Part shown: in pieces, positions 11,529 to 24,461 of the stretch
How positions within the stretch are numbered: position 1 is the stretch's first letter
Layout: each line of letters opens with the position of its first letter
Assembly (NCBI GenBank): GCA_034769895.1
Contig: CM068373.1
Location: 436,647,080-436,711,079, forward strand
Length of the DNA: 64,000 nucleotides
Direction: 5' to 3'
Origin: Magicicada septendecula
Taxonomy: Eukaryota > Arthropoda > Insecta > Hemiptera > Cicadidae
The notes under the pieces: generated by a model
What the model saw: only the letters and a program-made list of their open reading frames with translations
Told to the model about the DNA's origin: nothing
The model's database searches: none
Program-made: the position numbers and the translations under genes

Positions 11529-11590
11529 TGGTCCAGTGGCTGTGACCGCACCTGAATGACCTTACTGGACTTCTCTCTCGAGATCCCAAC
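11529..11590 (+). other. tRNA-like / possible SINE head in the long-only segment
   Basis: TGGTCCAGTGG at 11529-11539 matches the RNA polymerase III A-box consensus TRGYNNANNGG exactly. About 38 nt on, CTCTCGAGATCCC resembles a B box (GGTTCGAATCC) imperfectly, with one extra base. Order and spacing fit a tRNA-derived head. No clover-leaf, tail or target duplication could be established. Copies occur in every long unit with few changes. Confidence 0.3.
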
Positions 11591-12121
11591 ACCGCAAGGC
11601 CAGACAGACGTTTGACACTCCTGCTCTGAGGCGCTAGCCAGCTCAGGACCGCCGCCACAGCATCACCAGACACTGAAACATCAAATTAAAATATCAAATA
11701 GTGGCCTTGGATAATACCATATCCCTAACTGAGCTGTTTCCCCTTAGATGTGCGCTGGTTTGCGTTAAGAAGCACTGGTTTTTCTTAATTCTTAACACAT
11801 GCGTATATGAACACTTAAACTACCATGATACATTTATAAAATTCCTTTACATTATTATCTTGTTAACTCTTTTATAAAATTCAAAATTATTGCCCTGATT
11901 CCCATCAGAATTAAATAAACATTTCCCTTTACAATATTACAAGTATCTCCCATTACTCAGATTTCATCTAAAATATTTAAACACATTGTTAAAACTCTCT
12001 TAAACACATTATCAAAATTTAATCAAACACAATTCATCTATATCTCCCTTCTTCTATAATTCTTAAATATTTCCCATTTATATCTAAAATAATTCAAATT
12101 CATTTAACATTTTATAAAAAT

Positions 12122-12168
12122 ATTATTATTAACAGAAATTCTATTTATCCGGCGCTGTTAATAATAAT
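12122..12168. repeat. 14-bp perfect inverted repeat in the long-only segment (representative)
   Basis: Arms ATTATTATTAACAG (12122-12135) and CTGTTAATAATAAT (12155-12168) are exact reverse complements around a 19-nt loop containing CCGGCG. It recurs in the long units, for example 17165-17211 and 22209-22255. It could fold in RNA of either strand, or be what remains of a small palindromic insertion. Confidence 0.75.
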
Positions 12169-12200
12169 CATCCCCTTTGTTATCCTCCACACACCCTATT

Positions 12201-12249
12201 CCCCCCCCTCTGAACTGCTGCGTTCAGTTGCCTCCACAAGGACTGAGGC
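12201..12249 (-). other. G tract followed by two small hairpins (representative)
   Basis: On the plus strand a run of 8 C (12201-12208), 7-9 C in other units, is followed by CTGAAC-tgctgc-GTTCAG (12210-12227) and GCCTC-10 nt-GAGGC (12230-12249). On the element sense (minus) strand this reads as two hairpins and then AGAGGGGGGGG, a polypurine-like run well away from the LTR. A second polypurine tract is possible but unproven. Confidence 0.45.
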
Positions 12250-14036
12250 GGAAGGAGTAAGCACTTTTTTCTTTTCTCTCACTCCCATCCTTGCTTCAGC
12301 GTTACAAAAACTTCAGGGTAAGTACCCCTACTTTTATCTTATGATATGCCCCTAAGGTCTACCACCCCTACTGAGGTGAAATAGCCTATGCTCAAAATAA
12401 TCTTAGATTCCCTTATTAAACACCATTAAATTTCTAGGTTTGACCAATTTCAAAGGCAACCAACTGTGGTCAGTTTACAATTTCTGCCCACAACTGATTG
12501 TCATCCAAAACCACGATCTGGGTTGGTAAGGCCGAGATCGCCCGAAATGTAGGGAATCTCATTTAAAACATGTTATACATACATACAATTCATGTTTAAA
12601 TTCCCCCACTAATACATAATAATAAACTCATAATTAACACTGTGATTATTACATTAAAACAAACAACTCACATTTAACTTTGATCAAAATTTACACACCC
12701 TACATCTTTAAATTTGCATATAAAATTAAAAACATTACATTTTAATTTCAATTGAAATTTTATTAATTAGCCATCAATTATTTATCATTTACTACCATTT
12801 AAGTCTTCACAATTTCAAATTTATTATTAATATTTATATTACATTATTATTATTTTATTTCTTATTACCTTTCTACTTAACCCTTCACATTTTTATCATT
12901 GATTAGTCTGGGTGACTCCTGTATTCGCTATGCTTTCAATTGAATAGACATTTATAATCTTACTCCCTTTCTTCCTACTAACAACCACTATTAACAACCA
13001 GATTTACATATTACGACACCAATCTCTCCATTCTAACCCCCTTCACTAATTCCACTTACCTCAATTTATTCTCCTCTTTGTACTAGGATGCGTGTACCCG
13101 AACTCTACCAACTCATTCCCTTATCGGTTCCTGACCCTTTCAGGTAACTCGTAACCCTCTTTAAATCTATTCCTCCCGCTATGACACCTGTCGCTTATGA
13201 CTCCCTACACCACTACCCTTACTACAAAATATCACCATCAACAAATATATTTACCATTTACTTTACTCAGCTTCTCTACATATAACCACTAACACCACTG
13301 TGTCCCTAAAATATCTAATACTCTCTTTGTGTTTTACTGGTATTTCAAAATTCTTATTTCTCTAACTCCCATTAACTTTAATTGACTAACTCAAATGCCT
13401 TTATTTTAATAATTATCACTCAATCTCTATCCCTTTTTAAACACTTTACATTACTGTGATCATTGACAATTGCATTAGAAAATTCATCCCTCACCTACTA
13501 ATAACAATACATCTCAATATCCAAATATATTACATGCTTAATCATGTATTATTCATTAGAATCTAAATCTCATAAAATCATTTAACTTCATTATCAAACT
13601 TTCTTTTGTACAACGTTAATTAAGTAAATAATTTTCAATTATTTAATTCAAACCCTTTAAAATCTCACAATTACTTTCATCACGTATTTAGTCTGTAAAA
13701 TTTTATAATTATTATTAATTTATACTAATTAATTGAAAACTTAATTTAATTGATAATTAATATTATAAATTTCTACTACATATACACATTGTTTACTTAA
13801 CACATAGTACACCATAATGTAATACACAAATACATTTAACATAATGACATCAACACATAAAAGAATATACAGTCCAACTTATTAGTTGTTATCATTAACC
13901 ACAAATCGTTTCATAAGACAATCCATTTCAAAACCACACTATTCACATAATTAAATGTTCATACACAATGAAACAATTACCCTCCATCGTCGAATAACAG
14001 TCTAATCTTAGGTCTATACAAGTCATTTATTATTGA

Positions 14037-14378
14037 CTACATTATATTAGTACTATCAATATAATACTTATTTAATTTTTTATATCTTTCCACAATATCT
14101 TTTGAATTGATATGATTATTCCATATTATTCTCTCATGTACCTGGTCACGCTCGAGTATAGTCCTGTCGCCTTTAGTATATTCTGTTAAAATCAGGTAAG
14201 TTATATTATCATCGTTAACATCATCTACTGCTATCTCAATTTCACTATAAGGTAAGTACTCATTATTATTACTTCTCTCTCCGTCTAACCTTTCTACGAA
14301 TTCTTCATAATTTCTCTTTACTTTAAATATCTCTATTTCTCTCTTTCTCTCTCTCTCTCTCAATATATTTCTCACCAT
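14037..14378 (-). CDS. Unit 4 ORF2 (113 aa), unknown function
   Basis: Same protein as ORF2 of unit 3, opened by a 15-nt GA tract; starts 9 bp past the ORF1 stop. Confidence 0.5.
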   Translation of the reverse strand: MVRNILRERERKREIEIFKVKRNYEEFVERLDGERSNNNEYLPYSEIEIAVDDVNDDNITYLILTEYTKGDRTILERDQVHERIIWNNHINSKDIVERYKKLNKYYIDSTNIM

Positions 14379-14387
14379 AACACCAAG

Positions 14388-15065
14388 CTACACTCTCTCT
14401 CTCTCAAAATATGCAGGGGACACTAACTCATCATTACTGCACCAACTATGAAGTGCACAAAAAACCCAGGGAAATTTATTTGCAGACATATCGTCTTCCA
14501 AATACTCGCGTGAAGCCATTTCTTCACCCCCTACTCCAACATTAAGGGAAAATTTTCCCCCCTGCAATCCCCTTATGACTATACTTTCTTTACACTTTCT
14601 CTCTAACTCAACACACTCTAACATCTCATTATCACTCCCAATATTCTCATCATCATTTTCTAACACCATATTTCTATTTATATTGTCATAATTATCAACA
14701 CCACTTACTTTATTATTCAAATTATCATTGCTACTCACCTTATTAATTAGCACCTTGTTTTTCGTCATATTGTCACTGCTACTTACCTTCTTATTCCTTA
14801 TTTGACTTAATCTCTCATCTAACCTTTTATTCACTTCGTCAAATTGTTTATCAAAATTATCATTTCGTTTTTTGATCTCATTTTTCATTTCATTGAATTT
14901 TACGTTAAAATTATTTGGGATTTCTCTAATTTCACTTTTCTGTTCGTTAAATTTTTCATCAAATTTAGCATTCTGTATATTAAAAAGTGTTTGCATCATT
15001 TTCACTATCTCGTTGTCGTCAGTCCTTTTAGTCGGGACTGGCGTTGAGTGAACACCCTCACTCAT
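14388..15065 (-). CDS. Unit 4 Gag-like ORF1 (225 aa)
   Basis: Predicted protein identical to that of unit 3. ERERV-stop phase of the GA tract. Confidence 0.65.
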   Translation of the reverse strand: MSEGVHSTPVPTKRTDDNEIVKMMQTLFNIQNAKFDEKFNEQKSEIREIPNNFNVKFNEMKNEIKKRNDNFDKQFDEVNKRLDERLSQIRNKKVSSSDNMTKNKVLINKVSSNDNLNNKVSGVDNYDNINRNMVLENDDENIGSDNEMLECVELERKCKESIVIRGLQGGKFSLNVGVGGEEMASREYLEDDMSANKFPWVFCALHSWCSNDELVSPAYFERERV

Positions 15066-15339
15066 GATTTGCGATTCAGTTACACTTGTCTGGCTATCAT
15101 TTACACTGTCAGTGATGCTGCCATTTTTGAAAAACAAATTTTATTTGAATATATTTCTTTCAAAATTTTACTATATATAACATCAAAAAGATATTCTATT
15201 TACCCATACTACACATAGCCTAATCATAACATAACCTTCTTACTTACGTACCTTATTTATAATTATTTACTTCAAATAACCATTCTGCTCCTCCCAGTAG
15301 GCTTGTATTTATATAAAGTCACTGTTCGGAACCGACAAT

Positions 15340-16433
15340 TGTTAACAATCTTACAAAGTGTTATTTAATCATTTATCGGTTTGTACATAAACACTTGTTG
15401 ACGTCTGTATAATTCCGACGCCATTATTAAGGTTTGCCAAATATATATAAAATAGTTACTTACCAGGGTTCTTTTCCAGCGAACAGGAAGGCAGAATAGG
15501 GTTATTTAGTAAATAAATTAATTATTTATTTTCAAAAAAATCTATTACCTTTTATTACCTTCATCACAATCATACATTGAATTCTCCCATTCAAACCCAA
15601 AGCCAACATTATCGGTTCATTCCTGAACCCTCACTCTAACATGATTATTACATTTTTTCTTTTATTAATAAACCAAAATATAACTGAAAATTAGATTATT
15701 TAATTAATTAACCCACAAACCAGCACCTCTATGTTAACATACTTTTCACCCGCTCATGCACACGCAAACACCCCATACCCATAGAGATCTCATTGTCTTT
15801 TAAATTGACATTATAATGATAATATTTTGGTTTAACCCTTATTAAAGTTTTATTCAAACCACATTTTGTTGCTCCGCTGAATTTTGTCCACGTGGTCCCG
15901 TCTCCTTACGTAATTGGCTTCATCTCGGATTTTCTTCTTCCTTTTTTATATTCACCACTCTTATGGAAATTGTTAATTAAAACTCAACTTTCACTTCATT
16001 TCAATTAATACTGTATCTTTTACATATTTAGTTGTTGCAGGTGCCCGTAATTTATGTTTCGAAACTTATATTTGTGACCGGCCAGCTACGGAGTAATTTT
16101 ATACTGGGCGGATTTTACTGTGTTGAGTTCTTTGTTTCTGCACACTGGGCAAGAAAGACGGCTTCGTACATGCTTTTCAAGCCGTTCACAGTGGCACACC
16201 CATGCGCAAATACGCTCCCCTCGTTGCTAACTTTCACATTCCCAGACTCATTAATGACTTTTGTGCAACAACAACACCTATGTACGGCTTGGCTTGGAAC
16301 CGCACTGACTGCAATGTGTTAAAAAACTGCCCAGCGTTTATGATTCAAGTGTTGTTCAGCTGGAGTGGCAATTACATTTTACAAGTATTTAAGAAAGAAA
16401 AAAAAAAAAACCCCAATAGGTTGTCCCGTTACA
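15340..16433 (-). repeat. LTR-B copy 4
   Basis: Almost identical to copy 3, same 9-bp-lacking form. TATA box at 16103-16097. The primer-site-like sequence has an additional change (TGTCGGTTCC). Confidence 0.9.
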
Positions 16434-19079
16434 AAACCCCCTCAATGAGAGGTTTTATGACAAAGCATAAAAACTCTCATTGACACTCTCATACTTTCTA
16501 AAGGGATCAGTTGGAATATGTTACCACAACCCCCTGTATTGTTTATATAAAAAAAATGGTTAAATCACCCTTGGTCCAGTGGCTGTGACCGCACCTGAAT
16601 GACCTTACTGGACTTCTCTCTCGAGATCCCAACACCGCAAGGCCAGACAGACGTTTGACACTCCTGCTCTGAGGCGCTAGCCAGCTCAGGACCGCCGCCA
16701 CAGCATCACCAGACACTGAAACATCAAATTAAAATATCAAATAGTGGCCTTGGATAATACCATATCCCTAACTGAGCTGTTTCCCCTTAGATGTGCGCTG
16801 GTTTGCGTTAAGAAGCACTGGTTTTTCTTAATTCTTAACACATGCGTATATGAACACTTAAACTACCATGATACATTTATAAAATTCCTTTACATTATTA
16901 TCTTGTTAACTCTTTTATAAAATTCAAAATTATTGCCCTGATTCCCATCAGAATTAAATAAACATTTCCCTTTACAATATTACAAGTATCTCCCATTACT
17001 CAGATTTCATCTAAAATATTTAAACACATTGTTAAAACTCTCTTAAACACATTATCAAAATTTAATCAAACACAATTCATCTATATCTCCCTTCTTCTAT
17101 AATTCTTAAATATTTCCCATTTATATCTAAAATAATTCAAATTCATTTAACATTTTATAAAAATATTATTATTAACAGAAATTCTATTTATCCGGCGCTG
17201 TTAATAATAATCATCCCCTTTGTTATCCTCCACACACCCTATTCCCCCCCCTCTGAACTGCTGCGTTCAGTTGCCTCCACAAGGACTGAGGCGGAAGGAG
17301 TAAGCACTTTTTTCTTTTCTCTCACTCCCATCCTTGCTTCAGCGTTACAAAAACTTCAGGGTAAGTACCCCTACTTTTATCTTATGATATGCCCCTAAGG
17401 TCTACCACCCCTACTGAGGTGAAATAGCCTATGCTCAAAATAATCTTAGATTCCCTTATTAAACACCATTAAATTTCTAGGTTTGACCAATTTCAAAGGC
17501 AACCAACTGTGGTCAGTTTACAATTTCTGCCCACAACTGATTGTCATCCAAAACCACGATCTGGGTTGGTAAGGCCGAGATCGCCCGAAATGTAGGGAAT
17601 CTCATTTAAAACATGTTATACATACATACAATTCATGTTTAAATTCCCCCACTAATACATAATAATAAACTCATAATTAACACTGTGATTATTACATTAA
17701 AACAAACAACTCACATTTAACTTTGATCAAAATTTACACACCCTACATCTTTAAATTTGCATATAAAATTAAAAACATTACATTTTAATTTCAATTGAAA
17801 TTTTATTAATTAGCCATCAATTATTTATCATTTACTACCATTTAAGTCTTCACAATTTCAAATTTATTATTAATATTTATATTACATTATTATTATTTTA
17901 TTTCTTATTACCTTTCTACTTAACCCTTCACATTTTTATCATTGATTAGTCTGGGTGACTCCTGTATTCGCTATGCTTTCAATTGAATAGACATTTATAA
18001 TCTTACTCCCTTTCTTCCTACTAACAACCACTATTAACAACCAGATTTACATATTACGACACCAATCTCTCCATTCTAACCCCCTTCACTAATTCCACTT
18101 ACCTCAATTTATTCTCCTCTTTGTACTAGGATGCGTGTACCCGAACTCTACCAACTCATTCCCTTATCGGTTCCTGACCCTTTCAGGTAACTCGTAACCC
18201 TCTTTAAATCTATTCCTCCCGCTATGACACCTGTCGCTTATGACTCCCTACACCACTACCCTTACTACAAAATATCACCATCAACAAATATATTTACCAT
18301 TTACTTTACTCAGCTTCTCTACATATAACCACTAACACCACTGTGTCCCTAAAATATCTAATACTCTCTTTGTGTTTTACTGGTATTTCAAAATTCTTAT
18401 TTCTCTAACTCCCATTAACTTTAATTGACTAACTCAAATGCCTTTATTTTAATAATTATCACTCAATCTCTATCCCTTTTTAAACACTTTACATTACTGT
18501 GATCATTGACAATTGCATTAGAAAATTCATCCCTCACCTACTAATAACAATACATCTCAATATCCAAATATATTACATGCTTAATCATGTATTATTCATT
18601 AGAATCTAAATCTCATAAAATCATTTAACTTCATTATCAAACTTTCTTTTGTACAACGTTAATTAAGTAAATAATTTTCAATTATTTAATTCAAACCCTT
18701 TAAAATCTCACAATTACTTTCATCACGTATTTAGTCTGTAAAATTTTATAATTATTATTAATTTATACTAATTAATTGAAAACTTAATTTAATTGATAAT
18801 TAATATTATAAATTTCTACTACATATACACATTGTTTACTTAACACATAGTACACCATAATGTAATACACAAATACATTTAACATAATGACATCAACACA
18901 TAAAAGAATATACAGTCCAACTTATTAGTTGTTATCATTAACCACAAATCGTTTCATAAGACAATCCATTTCAAAACCACACTATTCACATAATTAAATG
19001 TTCATACACAATGAAACAATTACCCTCCATCGTCGAATAACAGTCTAATCTTAGGTCTATACAAGTCATTTATTATTGA
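16434..19079 (-). repeat. Unit 5 internal noncoding region, long form
   Basis: Near-identical to unit 4 (5043-bp step on both sides). Shares rare variants with it, for example ATATTTATATT near 17875 and CACAATGAAAC near 19008, marking a one-unit duplication. Same hairpin (16442-16483), tRNA-like and inverted-repeat (17165-17211) elements. Confidence 0.85.
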
Positions 19080-19421
19080 CTACATTATATTAGTACTATC
19101 AATATAATACTTATTTAATTTTTTATATCTTTCCACAATATCTTTTGAATTGATATGATTATTCCATATTATTCTCTCATGTACCTGGTCACGCTCGAGT
19201 ATAGTCCTGTCGCCTTTAGTATATTCTGTTAAAATCAGGTAAGTTATATTATCATCGTTAACATCATCTACTGCTATCTCAATTTCACTATAAGGTAAGT
19301 ACTCATTATTATTACTTCTCTCTCCGTCTAACCTTTCTACGAATTCTTCATAATTTCTCTTTACTTTAAATATCTCTATTTCTCTCTTTCTCTCTCTCTC
19401 TCTCAATATATTTCTCACCAT
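19080..19421 (-). CDS. Unit 5 ORF2 (113 aa), unknown function
   Basis: Same product as units 3 and 4; 15-nt GA tract; start 9 bp beyond the ORF1 stop. Confidence 0.5.
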   Translation of the reverse strand: MVRNILRERERKREIEIFKVKRNYEEFVERLDGERSNNNEYLPYSEIEIAVDDVNDDNITYLILTEYTKGDRTILERDQVHERIIWNNHINSKDIVERYKKLNKYYIDSTNIM

Positions 19422-19430
19422 AACACCAAG

Positions 19431-20108
19431 CTACACTCTCTCTCTCTCAAAATATGCAGGGGACACTAACTCATCATTACTGCACCAACTATGAAGTGCA
19501 CAAAAAACCCAGGGAAATTTATTTGCAGACATATCGTCTTCCAAATACTCGCGTGAAGCCATTTCTTCACCCCCTACTCCAACATTAAGGGAAAATTTTC
19601 CCCCCTGCAATCCCCTTATGACTATACTTTCTTTACACTTTCTCTCTAACTCAACACACTCTAACATCTCATTATCACTCCCAATATTCTCATCATCATT
19701 TTCTAACACCATATTTCTATTTATATTGTCATAATTATCAACACCACTTACTTTATTATTCAAATTATCATTGCTACTCACCTTATTAATTAGCACCTTG
19801 TTTTTCGTCATATTGTCACTGCTACTTACCTTCTTATTCCTTATTTGACTTAATCTCTCATCTAACCTTTTATTCACTTCGTCAAATTGTTTATCAAAAT
19901 TATCATTTCGTTTTTTGATCTCATTTTTCATTTCATTGAATTTTACGTTAAAATTATTTGGGATTTCTCTAATTTCACTTTTCTGTTCGTTAAATTTTTC
20001 ATCAAATTTAGCATTCTGTATATTAAAAAGTGTTTGCATCATTTTCACTATCTCGTTGTCGTCAGTCCTTTTAGTCGGGACTGGCGTTGAGTGAACACCC
20101 TCACTCAT
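19431..20108 (-). CDS. Unit 5 Gag-like ORF1 (225 aa)
   Basis: Identical in predicted sequence to units 3 and 4; ERERV-stop form. Confidence 0.65.
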   Translation of the reverse strand: MSEGVHSTPVPTKRTDDNEIVKMMQTLFNIQNAKFDEKFNEQKSEIREIPNNFNVKFNEMKNEIKKRNDNFDKQFDEVNKRLDERLSQIRNKKVSSSDNMTKNKVLINKVSSNDNLNNKVSGVDNYDNINRNMVLENDDENIGSDNEMLECVELERKCKESIVIRGLQGGKFSLNVGVGGEEMASREYLEDDMSANKFPWVFCALHSWCSNDELVSPAYFERERV

Positions 20109-20382
20109 GATTTGCGATTCAGTTACACTTGTCTGGCTATCATTTACACTGTCAGTGATGCTGCCATTTTTGAAAAACAAATTTTATTTGAATATATTTC
20201 TTTCAAAATTTTACTATATATAACATCAAAAAGATATTCTATTTACCCATACTACACATAGCCTAATCATAACATAACCTTCTTACTTACGTACCTTATT
20301 TATAATTATTTACTTCAAATAACCATTCTGCTCCTCCCAGTAGGCTTGTATTTATATAAAGTCACTGTTCGGAACCGCCAAT

Positions 20383-21476
20383 TGTTAACAATCTTACAAA
20401 GTGTTATTTAATCATTTATCGGTTTGTACATAAACACTTGTTGACGTCTGTATAATTCCGACGCCATTATTAAGGTTTGCCAAATATATATAAAATATTT
20501 ACTTACCAGGGTTCTTTTCCAGCGAACAGGAAGGCAGAATAGGGTTATTTAGTAAATAAATTAATTATTTATTTTCAAAAAAATCTATTACCTTTTATTA
20601 CCTTCATCACAATCATACATTGAATTCTCCCATTCAAACCCAAAGCCAACATTATCGGTTCATTCCTGAACCCTCACTCTAACATGATTATTACATTTTT
20701 TCTTTTATTAATAAACCAAAATATAACTGAAAATTAGATTATTTAATTAATTAACCCACAAACCAGCACCTCTATGTTAACATACTTTTCACCCGCTCAT
20801 GCACACGCAAACACCCCATACCCATAGAGATCTCATTGCCTTTTAAATTGACATTATAATGATAATATTTTGGTTTAACCCTTATTAAAGTTTTATTCAA
20901 ACCACATTTTGTTGCTCCGCTGAATTTTGTCCACGTGGTCCCGTCTCCTTACGTAATTGGCTTCATCTCGGATTTTCTTCTTCCTTTTTTATATTCACCA
21001 CTCTTATCGAAATTGTTAATTAAAACTCAACTTTCACTTCATTTCAATTAATACTGTATCTTTTACATATTTAGTTGTTGCAGGTGCCCGTAATTTATGT
21101 TTCGAAACTTATATTTGTGACCGGCCAGCTACGGAGTAATTTTATACTGGGCGGATTTTACTGTGTTGAGTTCTTTGTTTCTGCACACTGGGCAAGAAAG
21201 ACGGCTTCGTACATGCTTTTCAAGCCGTTCACAGTGGCACACCCATGCGCAAATACGCTCCCCTCGTTGCTAACTTTCACATTCCCAGACTCATTAATGA
21301 CTTTTGTGCAACAACATCACCTATGTACGGCTTGGCTTGGAACCGCACTGACTACAATGTGTTAAAAAACTGCCCAGCGTTTATGATTCAAGTGTTGTTC
21401 AGCTGGAGTGGCAATTACATTTTACAAGTATTTAAGAAAGAAAAAAAAATAAACCTCAATAGTTTGTCCCGCTACA
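20383..21476 (-). repeat. LTR-B copy 5
   Basis: The element-5' end reads TGTAGCGGGACAA, with a substitution in the terminal inverted repeat shared with copies 6, 7 and 8. TATA box at 21146-21140. 9-bp-lacking form. Primer-site-like TGGCGGTTCC. Confidence 0.9.
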
Positions 21477-24121
21477 AAACCCCCTCAATGAGAGGTTTTA
21501 TGCCAAAGCATAAAAACTCTCATTGACACTCTCATACTTTCTAAAGGGATCAGTTGGAATATGTTACCACAACCCCCTGCATTGTTTATATAAAAAAAAA
21601 TGGTTAAATCACCCTTGGTCCAGTGGCTGTGACCGCACCTGAATGACCTTACTGGACTTCTCTCTCGAGATCCCAACACCGCAAGGCCAGACAGACGTTT
21701 GACACTCCTGCTCTGACGCGCTAGCCAGCTCAGGACCGCCGCCACAGCATCACCAGACACTGAAACATCAAATTAAAATATCAAATAGTGGCCTTGGATA
21801 ATACCATATCCCTAACTGAGCTGTTTCCCCTTAGCTGTGCGCTGGTTTGCGTTAAGAAGAACTGGTTTTTCTTAATTCTTAACACATGCATATATGAACA
21901 CTTAAACTACCATGATACATTTATAAAATTCCTTTACATCATTCTCTTGTTAACTCTTTTATAAAAATCAAAATTATTGCCCTGATTCCCATCAGAATTA
22001 AATAAACATTTCCCATTACAATATTACAAGTATCTCCCATTACTCAGATTTCATCTAAAATATTTAAACACATTGTTAAAATTCTCTTAAACACATTATC
22101 AAAATTTAATCAAACAGAATTCATCTATATCTCCCTTCTTCTATAATTCTTAAATATTTCCCATTTATATCTAAAATAATTCAAATTCATTTAACATTTT
22201 ATAAAAATATTATTATTAACAGAAATTCTATTTATCCGGCGCTGTTAATAATAATCATCCCCTTTGTTCTCCTCCACACACCCTATTCCCCCCCTCTGAA
22301 CTGCTGCGTTCAGTTGCCTCCACAAGGACTGAGGCGGAAGGAGTAAGCACTTTTTTCTTTTCTCTCACTCCCATCCTTGCTTCAGCGTTACAAAAACTTC
22401 AGGGTAAGTACCCCTACTTTTATCTTATGATATGCCCCTAAGGTCTACCACCCCTACTGAGGTGAAATAGCCTATGCTCAAAATAATCTTAGATTCCCTT
22501 AAAAACACCATTAAATTTCTAGGTTTGACCAATTTCAAAGGCAACCAACTGTGGTCAGTTTACAATTTCTGCCCACAACTGATTGTCATCCAAAACCACG
22601 ATCTGGGTTGGTAAGGCCGAGATCGCCCGAAATGTAGGGAATCTCATTTAAAACATGTTATACATACATACAATTCATGTTTAAATTCCCCCACTAATAC
22701 ATAATAATAAACTCATAATTAACATTGTGATTATTACATTAAAACAAACAACTCACATTTAACTTTGATCAAAATTTACACACCCTACATCTTTAAATTT
22801 GCATATAAAATTATAAACATTACATTTTAATTTCAATTGAACTTTTATTATTTAGCCATCAATTATTTATCATTTACTACCATTTAAGTCTTCACAATTT
22901 CAAATTTATTATTAATATTCATATTACATTATTATTATTTCATTTCTTATTACCTTTCTACTTAACCCTTCACATTTTTATCATTGATTAGTCTGGGTGA
23001 CTCCTGTATTCGCTATGCTTTCAATTGAATAGACATTTATAATCTTACTCCCTTTCTTCCTACTAACAACCACTATTAACAACCAGATTTACATATTATG
23101 ACACCAATCTCTCCATTCTAACCCCCTTCACTAATTCCACTTACCTCAATTTATTCTCCTCTTTGTACTAGGATGCGTGTACCCGAACTCTACCAACTCA
23201 TTCCCTTATCGGTTCCTGACCCTTTCAGGTAACTCGTAACCCTCTTTAAATCTATTCCTCCCGCTATGACACCTGTCGCTTATGACTCCCTACACCACTA
23301 CCCTTACTACAAAATATCACCATCAACAAATATATTTACCATTTACTTTACTCAGCTTCTCTACATATAACCACTAACACCACTGTGTCCCTAAAATATC
23401 TAATACTCTCTTTGTGTTTTACTGGTATTTCAAAATTCTTATTTCTCTAACTCCCATTAACTTTAATTGACTAACTCAAATGCCTTTATTTTAATAATTA
23501 TCACTCAATCTCTATCCCTTTTTAAACACTTTACATTACTGTGATCATTGACAATTGCATTAGAAAATTCATCCCTCACCTACTAATAACAATACATCTC
23601 AATATCCAAATATATTACATGCTTAATCATGTATTATTCATTAGAATCTAAATCTCATAAAATCATTTAACTTCGTTATCAAACTTTCTTTTGTACAACG
23701 TTAATTAAGTAATTAATTTTCAATTATTTAATTCAATCCCTTTAAAATCTCACAATTACTTTCATCACGTATTTAGTCTGTAAAATTTTATAATTATTAT
23801 TAATTTATACTAATTAATTGAAAATTTAATTTAATTGATAATTAATATTATCAATTTCTACTACATATACACAGTGTTTACTTAACACATAGTACACCAT
23901 AATGTAATACACAAATACATTTAACATAATGACATCAACACATAAAAGAATATACAGTCCAACTTATTATTTGTTATCATTAACCACAAATCGTTTCATA
24001 AGACAATCCATTTCAAAACCACACTATTCACATAATTAAATGTTCATACACAATAAAACAATTACCCTCCATCGTCGAATAACAGTCTAATCTTAGGTCT
24101 ATACAAGTCATTTATTATTGA
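21477..24121 (-). repeat. Unit 6 internal noncoding region, long form
   Basis: Hairpin at 21485-21526, tRNA-like stretch near 21618, 14-bp inverted repeat at 22209-22255, then AT-rich sequence. Shares private changes with unit 7 (ACAGAATTC near 22116, CCTGCATTG near 21576). Confidence 0.85.
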
Positions 24122-24461
24122 CTACATTATATTAGTACTATCAATATAATACATATTTAATTTTTTATATCTTTCCACAATATCTTTTGAATTGATATGA
24201 TTATTCCATATTATTGTCTCATGTACCTGGTCACGCTCGAGTATAGTCCTGTCGCCTTTAGTATATTCTGTTAAAATCAGGTAAGTTATATTATCATCGT
24301 TAACATCATCTACTGCTATCTCAATTTCACTATAAGGTAAGTACTCATTATTATTACTTCTCTCTCCGTCTAACCTTTCTACGAATTCTTCATAATTTCT
24401 CTTTACTTTAAATATCTCTATTTCTCTCTTTCTCTCTCTCTCTCAATATATTTCTCACCAT
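24122..24461 (-). pseudogene. Unit 6 ORF2, frame broken
   Basis: 13-nt GA tract shifts the frame right after the start. Codons for the remainder persist to the stop at 24122, with KYYIDS changed to MYYIDS as in units 7-9 and 11. Confidence 0.65.

Larger units (their letters stand above)
11391..14036 (-). repeat. Unit 4 internal noncoding region, long form
   Basis: Contains the LTR-side hairpin (11399-11440), then a segment at about 11468-12642 that units 2 and 3 lack, then the AT-rich block. The long-only segment is richer in GC and holds the tRNA-like stretch, a 14-bp inverted repeat, a C tract (G-rich on the minus strand) and two small hairpins annotated separately. The junction with the short form shares only GT, so a deletion in the short units fits better than an insertion with a target duplication. 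A 91-codon minus-strand ORF lies here but starts at GTG and is not called as a gene. Confidence 0.85.

Noticed and set aside
11468..12642. Long-only segment as a separate transposon insertion
   Set aside because: No terminal inverted repeat at its ends and only GT shared at the junctions, so a deletion in the short units is the simpler reading.
21485..21760. 91-codon minus-strand ORF (MSGDAVAAVL...)
   Set aside because: Its first codon is GTG. It covers the tRNA-like stretch and the hairpin, and no protein family is recognisable. It is probably chance openness in a GC-richer patch.
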